Source of the DNA: Bacteroidales bacterium
GTDB taxonomy: Bacteria > Bacteroidota > Bacteroidia > Bacteroidales > PUMT01
Reading direction: 5' to 3'
Length of the DNA: 5,815 nt
NCBI GenBank assembly: GCA_007132365.1
Contig: SLOS01000236.1
Coordinates: 1 to 5,815, forward strand
Position 1 is the first letter of the stretch; each line of letters starts with the position of its first letter. Positions 1 through 5,469 of this stretch are shown piece after piece. The translations under genes and the position numbers were made by a program. Below the pieces are notes generated by a model, which was given only the letters and a program-made list of their open reading frames with translations, had not been told where the DNA came from and made no database searches.

Positions 1-1
1 C

Positions 2-1183
2 AGGGACTTTGCCATAAATTACCTGAACAGCACTGAACCCGATTCAATACTCTTTACCCATGGCGACAACGATACTTTTCCGTTGTGGTACGCCCAGGAG
101 GTTGAGGGCATACGTACGGATGTGAGAGTAGTAGTATTGGGCTTCCTGAATGCCGATTGGTACATAGAGCAGATGAAAAGGCAAAAAAACAATTCGCCGC
201 CACTTCCTATATCAATACCACGTCACAAACATGTTGACGGCACCAATGATCAGATTCCCGTTTGGGAAAGGACTGAAAACCGTATTGACGCCGGACAGAT
301 TTTAGAATTTTTTATTGATGACAGTGATCAAAGCAAACGACGGGTTTCGGGTAACAGGATGATAGATTATTTGCCAGCAAGGAAAATCGGGATCAGTGTT
401 GATGCCGGCAAGGTTATTGAGAACGGCACAGTAGCGCCTGAACTGAGAGATGAAATAGTTTCATCCGTCAATATAGACATCAAAAATAATTATTTGTTGA
501 AAAATCAGATGATTGTACTTGATATACTTGCTTCAAACAACTGGGAAAGACCGGTTTATTTTACAGGTGGATCGGGCGATATCCCCGGACTGGAAGATTA
601 TTTTCAACTCGAAGGGTTTGCCTACAGACTGGTACCTATCTTTACTGAAAGTGATTTTATGGAGTACGGGCGGATAAATACCAGTGTGATGTACAACAAC
701 TTCATGAACCGCTTTACCTGGGGCAGGATGAATGAACCCGATGTACATCTTTGCCATTATAACATCCGGATGTTAAACATTCTCAGGTTAAGGCTTAAGT
801 TTGCCCGGCTTGCCAATGCCCTGACTGAAGAGAACAGGCCTGACATGGCAATTGAGGTTCTGGACCGTTGTATGGAGCTAATGCCTGTAGATAAAGTTAA
901 GTATGATTTTATGATGCTTTCGGTGATAGAGGCATATTACCAGGCCGGTGCCACAGAAAAGGCCAATGGACTTCTTGAAGGATATTTTGATTTTGCATCG
1001 GAAGAGTTTGAATATTATCTATCCTTTCCTCAAAGACTTGCCGGCCGGCTGGAAACTGAAAAACGCACCACCCTCCACCTGATGAATGAAATGATAAAAA
1101 TAAGCCGTTCATTTGAACAGTATGAGCTTTCTTACAGACTTCGCCAAAGATTTGACAATTATCTCAATTTCATTCAAACCTGA
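2..1183 (+). CDS. DUF2723 (GT117-type) family protein, C-terminal part; 5' end outside window
   Basis: The reading frame is open from base 2 to the TGA at 1181-1183 (393 codons), so this is the end of a longer gene; the TTG at 83 is internal, not a start. Full-length members are large membrane proteins, usually around 1000 residues, with an N-terminal multi-span mannosyltransferase-like domain and a soluble C-terminal part; only the latter is here. Seen directly: the hallmark LFTHGDNDTFPLWYAQEVEG at about residues 17-36 of the fragment, TDWYI-like NADWYIEQ, the block VLDILASNNWERPVYF (about 172-187) and LEDYFQLEGFAYRLVP (about 197-212). A helical, TPR-like tail follows (around 277-340, with RPDMAIEVLDRCMELMP). 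No transmembrane segment lies in this part. The exact biochemical role is not settled by the sequence; glycosyltransfer on the cell envelope is the family-level expectation. The C-terminus looks intact. It converges on the next gene with a 73-base gap. Confidence 0.88.
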   Translation, partial: RDFAINYLNSTEPDSILFTHGDNDTFPLWYAQEVEGIRTDVRVVVLGFLNADWYIEQMKRQKNNSPPLPISIPRHKHVDGTNDQIPVWERTENRIDAGQILEFFIDDSDQSKRRVSGNRMIDYLPARKIGISVDAGKVIENGTVAPELRDEIVSSVNIDIKNNYLLKNQMIVLDILASNNWERPVYFTGGSGDIPGLEDYFQLEGFAYRLVPIFTESDFMEYGRINTSVMYNNFMNRFTWGRMNEPDVHLCHYNIRMLNILRLRLKFARLANALTEENRPDMAIEVLDRCMELMPVDKVKYDFMMLSVIEAYYQAGATEKANGLLEGYFDFASEEFEYYLSFPQRLAGRLETEKRTTLHLMNEMIKISRSFEQYELSYRLRQRFDNYLNFIQT

Positions 1184-1200
1184 ACTCCGGTTCCGGGGTT
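1183..1200 (+). terminator. Possible hairpin after the DUF2723 gene
   Basis: AACTCCG-GTTC-CGGGGTT forms a seven-pair stem (one G-T wobble) with a four-base loop, starting on the last base of the stop codon. No T run follows, so it is at best a weak terminator. It sits in the short convergent gap, where a bidirectional stop would be useful. Confidence 0.3.
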
Positions 1201-1256
1201 ATCAGGTGTATTTGTTCCCCCATTATCTAACAGGGGAAGACCAATTTTTACGCCTG

Positions 1257-2516
1257 TCATACTTTAACGGGCACGTGTCTTCTAACGAAGTCCGGATCGA
1301 TTTCGATACCCAATCCGGGTCCGGTAGGTACCTTGATTTTTCCGTTTTCACCGGGGACAAGAGACGATGTTCTTGATTCAACCGGAGTACCCGTTTGCCT
1401 GTTATTCCGGTAAACTTCATGATAAGGGCCGGCATTGGGAATGGCCGATACAAAATGCAGCAGGTACAGGTATCCCAGGCCACCGCCGCTTAAATGCGGA
1501 ACACAGGTTTTTCCAAAGGCTTCAGCCATTCGTGCTACTTTCATTGAACGGATCATTCCGCCGAAATAAAATTGATCCGGTTGTACGATCTGCAGTGCAT
1601 CAGAAGCTATCAGCCAGCGAAACTGGTGCAGGCTGGGTTCCTGTTCACCGCCGGCAATTGGTATTGACAGTGTCCGGGCAACCTGCCGGGTCTCTTCATA
1701 TTCGTCAAATGGAACAGGCTCTTCATAAAAACCGTACCGGTATTCCTCCAGTATCCTTCCGATACGGACAGCCTCATCAATAGTATATGAGCTGTTGGAA
1801 TCCACATAGAGCACCATATCATTACCGAACGCTTCCCGAACCATGGGGATGAGTTTTTCCGATCTATCGGGTGGATCATTCGGATCATTTACCCGTCTCA
1901 TTCGCCCGCCTACTTTAAATTTAAGAGCCTTAACACTGGTGCCATCCATCATACCCTGGATTCGTTCCAGACTTTCCCCGGCAGACCGCCCCCGGTTATT
2001 ATTGGGGAAATAAACGCCCACCTCGGTATTATGGATCTCTCCGATCAACTCGCCGACTGGTTTGCCGGCGATGCGCCCCAGCATGTCAAGAATGGCAAAC
2101 TCTATGGTAGCCAAAGGGATCCAGAGTGCCAGGCCCTGTAATTTATAGTTCCCGACATACATTTCATCGATCAGGGAGTCAAGTTCGCGGGCATCTTTCC
2201 CTATAAAAAAAGGCTGCATTCTGTTGACGAACAGGGAATCAAGCAACCTTTGCTGAAAGGGATGACCGGCCGCCAACCCCTCCGCCCCGTTGGTTGACCG
2301 CACCCGGCATAAATAACTGTTATCGAAGCGAAGCAGTTCAACTGATTCTATTATAACAGGAGAGTTAAACAACTCTTTTTTCAAAACAGGCTGTTTAATT
2401 ACTTCATCCAGCAATTTGATTTTGTCTAACAGGGATGAACCTGCTGAATATCCTGAAAATACGGGTGCCCCGAGAGTCCCAATAGCAGCGGACTGAATAA
2501 ATATTCTACGATTCAT
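1257..2516 (-). CDS. Mandelate racemase/muconate lactonizing enzyme family protein (enolase superfamily), Tat-type leader
   Basis: A complete 419-residue protein, normal for the family plus a leader. Enzymes of this superfamily abstract the proton alpha to a carboxylate with help from Mg2+, giving racemases, epimerases or acid-sugar dehydratases. Visible features: leader MNRRIFIQSAAIGTLG with twin arginines at 3-4 and a hydrophobic stretch to about 22; N-terminal capping domain about 53-155; barrel with the KxK motif K199-F-K201; metal ligands D239 (in YVDSNSS), E265 (in FYEEP) and E291 (in AGGEQE); D314 (QPDQFYFGG) and H341 (VPHLSGGG) as the likely Asp-His acid/base dyad; E367 (YHEVY) near the end. 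The KxK plus His-Asp pair points to the mandelate racemase subgroup. The assignments come from motif alignment by eye. Substrate cannot be named. The ATG at 2516 is chosen because the leader starts there; no strong Shine-Dalgarno precedes it. It diverges from the PfkB kinase. No frameshift or missing key residue seen. Confidence 0.9.
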   Translation of the reverse strand: MNRRIFIQSAAIGTLGAPVFSGYSAGSSLLDKIKLLDEVIKQPVLKKELFNSPVIIESVELLRFDNSYLCRVRSTNGAEGLAAGHPFQQRLLDSLFVNRMQPFFIGKDARELDSLIDEMYVGNYKLQGLALWIPLATIEFAILDMLGRIAGKPVGELIGEIHNTEVGVYFPNNNRGRSAGESLERIQGMMDGTSVKALKFKVGGRMRRVNDPNDPPDRSEKLIPMVREAFGNDMVLYVDSNSSYTIDEAVRIGRILEEYRYGFYEEPVPFDEYEETRQVARTLSIPIAGGEQEPSLHQFRWLIASDALQIVQPDQFYFGGMIRSMKVARMAEAFGKTCVPHLSGGGLGYLYLLHFVSAIPNAGPYHEVYRNNRQTGTPVESRTSSLVPGENGKIKVPTGPGLGIEIDPDFVRRHVPVKV

Positions 2517-2806
2517 ATTCTTATGATTATCTAATGACTTATTTGCCTTTATTTAGGAAATCTGGTCACATTACAAATATAATACTTACTTACTTTCATA
2601 TAATAGATTCCACCCTGCATCCCCCCGGCATTCCTGAAACCGGGTCTCACATTTTTCCCGGGAATAAACCTTAACTTTAACCGATAACAATAAATACCGC
2701 AGGTTGAAACGGCAGTTTATTCTGAAAACCCGGATCCGATAATCAGATTTGTCCGCCAGGCAATTGAACCCACGACTTGAATGGAATTAAATAAGATGAA
2801 GTGTAT
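2517..2806. other. Divergent intergenic region
   Basis: 290 bases between two divergent starts. The half near the enolase-superfamily gene is AT-rich and holds its candidate promoter. The rest is mixed in composition, with GC patches such as CCCGG(11-base loop)CCGGG at 2624-2644 and CCCGGG at 2657-2662. For the kinase the best -7 candidate is CAGATTTG at 2744-2751, one mismatch from TAnnTTTG and without a convincing -33 partner. No RNA gene or convincing coding remnant seen. Confidence 0.5.
2574..2581 (-). promoter_or_regulatory. Bacteroidota-type -7 element for the enolase-superfamily gene
   Basis: On the minus strand this reads TATATTTG, an exact match to the Bacteroidota -7 consensus TAnnTTTG. 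It lies 57 bases ahead of the ATG at 2516, which would give a leader of about 50 bases. No clear TTTG is visible at the -33 position, so the call rests on the -7 box alone. Confidence 0.45.
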
Positions 2807-3670
2807 ATGAACAAGAAAGCTGTTTTTATCGGAAGGTCAACAATTGACCATACCTATTTACTGGATTCTTTTCCTCAGGAAAATACCAAAGTGTTTGCCA
2901 GGGAATATTTGCGACAGTTTGGCGGACCGGCACTGAATGCAGCAATCACGTTCAATTCATTGGGTGGCCGTGCCAGATTGATATCATATTTTGGCAGCAA
3001 CAGTTCAATGAAAAAGGTAAAGGATGAACTGAAATCAAAATATGGTATGGATATAGTCGACCTTATTAAAGGAAGCAGATATCAACTGCCCGAAATTTCG
3101 ATCTTCGTGTGTAGCAATTCAGCTACCCGAACAGCAGTTAATCCGCCGAGACAGGATATTAAAGAAGATATAAACCATGAAAATCTGAACCTTGCCGGGG
3201 CATCGGTCATTCTATTGGATGGTTTTGTGTTTTCAGACCAGATTAAAAGAGAATTACTCGAAGCAAGGAAGAAAGGAGCGATAATCGTTCTGGACGGGGG
3301 AAGCTGGAAAAATGAAACAATGAACATTCTGGATACTGTTGATATTGCCATTTGCAGCAACAAGTTCCTGATGCCCGGGCATGATATGGATCAAACCATT
3401 TCCTGTATGTTTAACAAAGGAGTTGATTTCATTGCAATTACAAACAATGAAAAGGATATAAATGTCTATGAAAGCAACAATTCAACAAAAATTCCGGTAC
3501 CGCAAGTAAATGCCATTGATTCACTTGGTGCCGGTGATGTTCTCCACGGAGCTTTCTGTCACTATCTGGTTGAAGGATATAACCGGAAAGAAGCACTTCG
3601 CCGGGCTGCACTGATTGCCTCCGGATCATGTTGCTATTTTGGCACCCACACATGGAAGGATTACAGCTGA
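2807..3670 (+). CDS. PfkB-family carbohydrate kinase
   Basis: A complete 287-residue cytoplasmic sugar or nucleoside kinase of the ribokinase/PfkB fold, close to the usual 290-330. It transfers the gamma-phosphate of ATP to a hydroxyl of its substrate. Seen: the N-terminal GGxxxN motif (G39, G40, N44 in FGGPALNAAITFNSLGG), the segment SATRTAVNPP around 105-114, which resembles the substrate/lid-adjacent region of ketohexokinase-like members, LLDG at 136-139, and the C-terminal signature DSLGAGDVLHGAF (238-250) with the catalytic base D244 and the GAGD anion hole; the usual second residue Thr is Ser here. The FHGA-like tail of the signature and the RTA motif lean towards the ketohexokinase/sulfofructose-kinase branch rather than ribokinase; this is by eye only and the substrate is unassigned. 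ATG 2807 is preferred to the in-frame GTG at 2801; the purine stretch AAGATGAAG upstream is a weak ribosome site. It appears monocistronic. Confidence 0.88.
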   Translation: MNKKAVFIGRSTIDHTYLLDSFPQENTKVFAREYLRQFGGPALNAAITFNSLGGRARLISYFGSNSSMKKVKDELKSKYGMDIVDLIKGSRYQLPEISIFVCSNSATRTAVNPPRQDIKEDINHENLNLAGASVILLDGFVFSDQIKRELLEARKKGAIIVLDGGSWKNETMNILDTVDIAICSNKFLMPGHDMDQTISCMFNKGVDFIAITNNEKDINVYESNNSTKIPVPQVNAIDSLGAGDVLHGAFCHYLVEGYNRKEALRRAALIASGSCCYFGTHTWKDYS

Positions 3671-3694
3671 ATCCTCATAATTCAGCCTGATTTT
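3666..3694 (+). terminator. Intrinsic terminator-like hairpin overlapping the kinase stop codon
   Basis: GCTGAAT-CCTCATA-ATTCAGC is a perfect seven-pair inverted repeat (3666-3686) with a seven-base loop; the kinase stop TGA (3668-3670) is inside the left arm. TTTT follows at 3691-3694. The stem has only three G-C pairs, so strength is moderate. Confidence 0.45.
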
Positions 3695-3713
3695 ACTCCT
3701 ATAAATTTAACGC

Positions 3714-3731
3714 TTTCCGCTTTCGCGGAAA
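3714..3731. repeat. Perfect short inverted repeat downstream of the kinase
   Basis: TTTCCGC-TTTC-GCGGAAA is a perfect seven-pair stem with a four-base loop, 43 bases after the kinase stop. No T run follows. It could be a second transcription stop or RNA-stabilising hairpin for the kinase message. Alternatively it is chance inside the decayed part of the glutathione peroxidase remnant. Confidence 0.4.
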
Positions 3732-3803
3732 CCAACGGAACCGGGTTCGGCTATAAACGCCCGGGAGACGAAACTTCAACTCCCGAACAATAACATCGAT
3801 ATA

Positions 3804-4049
3804 GTGGTTATTCCGTATAATTCAGGAGTCTCTTTCCAGATGTTCGACAAGATTAAAGTAAACGGCACCAATGCCCACCCGCTATTCAGGTTCCTGAAGA
3901 AAAATCTTCAGGGCTGGTTTGGTAGCAGAATCAAATGGAACTTCACCAAGTTTGTAGTGGGCCGTGATGGAAAACCCCTGAAAAGGTTTTCGCCATCCAC
4001 TTCCCCTGAAAAAATGGAAGGCTTCATCACACGTGCACTTGAAGCATGA
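3804..4049 (+). pseudogene. Glutathione peroxidase, C-terminal fragment
   Basis: From about 3825 the frame reads GVSFQMFDKIKVNGTNAHPL, then IKWNFTKFVVGRDGKPLKRF (3939-3998) and a normal-looking C-terminus ending at the TGA 4047-4049. These are the conserved second-half blocks of the glutathione peroxidase family (hydroperoxide reduction; YGVxFxMF, VNGxxAHPL, WNFTKF with the catalytic-tetrad W and N). Only about 75 family-like residues remain of a usual 160-180. The half with the catalytic Cys/Sec and the Gln motif is missing, so no peroxidase activity is expected. The frame stays open back to 3711 and reads FP at 3714-3719 and TEPGS at 3735-3749, faintly like FPCNQFGxQEPGS, but the spacing to GVSF is about 13 residues too long, so I treat this as decay or coincidence. 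The GTG at 3804 is a nominal left edge without a ribosome site. The preceding terminator-like hairpin argues against read-through from the kinase. Confidence 0.8.
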
Positions 4050-4050
4050 G

Positions 4051-4061
4051 TAGTGTGACTC
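4051..4061 (+). repeat. 11-base direct repeat, left copy
   Basis: TAGTGTGACTC, two bases after the glutathione peroxidase remnant's stop and seven bases from the ATPase stop codon. An identical copy in the same orientation is at 5453-5463, beyond the ATPase and its promoter. This could be a target-site or recombination scar. Several exact 11-base repeats are expected by chance in 5.8 kb, so only the position makes it notable. Confidence 0.35.
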
Positions 4062-4067
4062 TTACTG

Positions 4068-5237
4068 TTAATAATTTAATCCAAAAGCCCAAAGGGGTAT
4101 AATATTGAGATAGCCAAATTCTATATCGTCTTTTACCACAAATGATTTACCATCTTTCTCTATTTGCTTTTGTTGTTTTTTTTCCCCACCCACTTCAAAC
4201 GTCGAGTTATCAATCACAAAATCCGCAGTTTTTGAAGATATTACTTCATTATTTACTCGCATTTGATTAAAGAAGAATGTTTCTCGTAGATTTCCTGCAT
4301 TTAATTTATCACCAACCAAATTGAATATGATATTTGTATTATCCAAATACACTTTGTCAACCTTTCCCAACCCCCGGATACCGCTTGTTTCATTGCGTAG
4401 CTGTCCGATAAGTCCCGCTTGCTCCATATAAAGAAAATAATCGTCCAGAGAATTTCGACTAACGTTAATTATTTTAGCTATTTTGGTGAAATTGGGTTTA
4501 AACGGCACACTTTCAGCAATAATGGAAAGTAAACGTTTTAGTTTTCTACTTGTTCCCACATTTAAGTTGGCGTATTGGGGAATGTCTGTTTCCAATGTTT
4601 GTACAATTATTTGCCCTAAACGTATATCCATCTCATTATCAAATCCGAAAGGATAGTACCCGCGTTTCAAATAATCTTTAAACAAAGGTATAGGATGTTT
4701 TATATTAGCAAGTTTAACCTCGTGATTAATAATTTGCTGCAAGGAATAAACTGCAATATCGTAATTATGAAAAAAATTTAAGTATTCACGAAATGAAAGT
4801 CCTTGCAATTTATAGATTATAGCACGACGGCTTAAATCGGCAGAACCTTTAAGAATATCTAACACGGAAGAACCTGTAAACACAACTTTTAAAGCAGGAA
4901 ATGAATCGTAAATATTTTTCAATTCACGTGACCAATTTGCGTATTTATGAATTTCATCAATAAATAAATACTCACCTGCATTTTTATAGAACTCATCTGC
5001 TAAATCAATAAGTTTGTTTTCACTAAAATACATATCGTCTGCCGATACATACAATGCTTTTTTACTGTTTAGGTTTTGTTTGATATATTGCAAAATCATT
5101 GTTGTTTTTCCTACGCCACGAGCACCAATGATACCAATCATACGACTATCCCATGATACCCTTTCATATAAATATCGTTTGAAATCCGTTGTCGTATTTT
5201 GCAAAAGGGTTTCAAATTTCTGATAAAGTGTTTTCAT
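4068..5237 (-). CDS. ATP-binding protein: AAA-type P-loop ATPase with DUF4143-like C-terminal domain
   Basis: A complete 389-residue protein. Residues about 30-150 form a P-loop ATPase: Walker A GARGVGKT (38-45, K44), Walker B YLFIDEIHK (90-98, D94 and E95), a sensor-1-like VVFTGSS (118-124), and paired arginines 137-138 in LSRRA. A helical, winged-helix-like region follows (about 225-280, with NFTKIAKIINVSRNSLDDYF). The end resembles DUF4143, with the relic restriction-endonuclease-like pattern GNLRETFFFNQM (315-326), ADF (338-340) and FEVGGEKKQQKQ (347-358); D339 and E348 are the possible PD-(D/E)xK acidic positions. The role of this family is not established; members are common, horizontally mobile singletons in Bacteroidota, sometimes suspected of defence or toxin-like roles. 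No transmembrane segment or signal peptide. The gene is markedly AT-rich against its neighbours (18 G+C in bases 4681-4740), suggesting acquisition. An A8 run on the coding strand lies in codons 352-354. Confidence 0.88.
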   Translation of the reverse strand: MKTLYQKFETLLQNTTTDFKRYLYERVSWDSRMIGIIGARGVGKTTMILQYIKQNLNSKKALYVSADDMYFSENKLIDLADEFYKNAGEYLFIDEIHKYANWSRELKNIYDSFPALKVVFTGSSVLDILKGSADLSRRAIIYKLQGLSFREYLNFFHNYDIAVYSLQQIINHEVKLANIKHPIPLFKDYLKRGYYPFGFDNEMDIRLGQIIVQTLETDIPQYANLNVGTSRKLKRLLSIIAESVPFKPNFTKIAKIINVSRNSLDDYFLYMEQAGLIGQLRNETSGIRGLGKVDKVYLDNTNIIFNLVGDKLNAGNLRETFFFNQMRVNNEVISSKTADFVIDNSTFEVGGEKKQQKQIEKDGKSFVVKDDIEFGYLNIIPLWAFGLNY

Positions 5238-5253
5238 TTTTGATAAACTATTT

Positions 5254-5309
5254 ATTGCAAAGATACATAACGCACAACAAAATAAACAATTATTTGCAAA
5301 AATGCATAA
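5254..5309. repeat. Two imperfect 17-base direct repeats in the ATPase promoter region
   Basis: ATTGCAAAGATACATAA (5254-5270) and TTTGCAAAAATGCATAA (5293-5309) agree at 14 of 17 positions, with starts 39 bases apart. The first contains the -7 box. The second holds only a degraded version of it. They may be a duplicated promoter or an operator pair; AT-rich composition makes chance similarity possible. Confidence 0.4.
5258..5289 (-). promoter_or_regulatory. Promoter candidate of the ATPase gene
   Basis: On the minus strand 5265-5258 reads TATCTTTG, an exact TAnnTTTG match, followed by CA as is common in this phylum. A TTG at 5289-5287 lies 21 bases upstream and can serve as the -33 element. 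The ATG at 5237 is 20 bases past the -7 box, so the leader would be very short (roughly 15 bases), in keeping with the lack of a Shine-Dalgarno sequence. Confidence 0.5.
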
Positions 5310-5328
5310 TTACAAGTGCGATATTTAG

Positions 5329-5442
5329 TATTTTTTCCACGAAAGTGTCTATTACCGGCAAAAGGGCCCTGGCCGGGTCGAACTCCCGGAATACTGGAGC
5401 AGGATCATGAGTGGATGGGCAACAGTAAGGAGGTACCAGTGA
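5329..5442 (+). pseudogene. Possible 3' fragment of an unrecognised gene
   Basis: After a stop at 5326-5328 the frame is open to the TGA at 5440-5442. From 5347 it reads VYYRQKGPGRVELPEYW and then SRIMSGWATVRRYQ, with balanced amino acids and G/C-rich third positions like the chromosomal genes, not like the ATPase. The composition switches sharply near 5340, where the AT-rich ATPase upstream region ends. I read this as the tail of a plus-strand gene cut off by the AT-rich segment, converging on the SEC-C gene. No family recognised. It is short enough that a chance open frame cannot be excluded. Confidence 0.3.
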
Positions 5443-5452
5443 AGGGCGAAGA

Positions 5453-5469
5453 TAGTGTGACTCACACTA
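5453..5469. repeat. Perfect palindrome at the SEC-C stop codon; includes right copy of the direct repeat
   Basis: TAGTGTGA-C-TCACACTA is a perfect eight-base inverted repeat with a one-base centre. The minus-strand TAG stop of the SEC-C gene is its right end (5467-5469). The left part plus two bases (5453-5463) equals the 11-mer at 4051-4061. With a realistic loop it gives about a seven-pair hairpin; no T run on either side, so a terminator role is uncertain. A palindromic protein-binding or recombination site is equally possible. Confidence 0.45.

Noticed and set aside
83..85. TTG as the start of the first gene
   Set aside because: The frame is open to the left edge, and the residues before it (LFTHGDNDTF) are conserved family sequence, so this is internal.
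1367..1888. Long open frames on the plus strand and in another minus frame across the enolase-superfamily gene
   Set aside because: They overlap a gene with full family motifs, and their translations are Arg/Pro/His-rich shadows without recognisable domains.
2624..2644. CCCGG...CCGGG stem as a regulatory hairpin or riboswitch
   Set aside because: Only five pairs with an 11-base loop, and no further conserved structure around it.
4068..5237. Reading the ATPase as a transposition or phage protein, or as part of a multi-gene defence system
   Set aside because: There is no transposase, integrase, nuclease partner or second gene in the island; a lone ATP-binding/DUF4143 protein is a common singleton.
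5373..5389. CCGGG-TCGAACT-CCCGG stem as a tRNA T-arm or attachment site
   Set aside because: The stem and loop size vaguely recall a T-arm, but no acceptor, D or anticodon arm can be drawn upstream, and the bases fit a coding frame.
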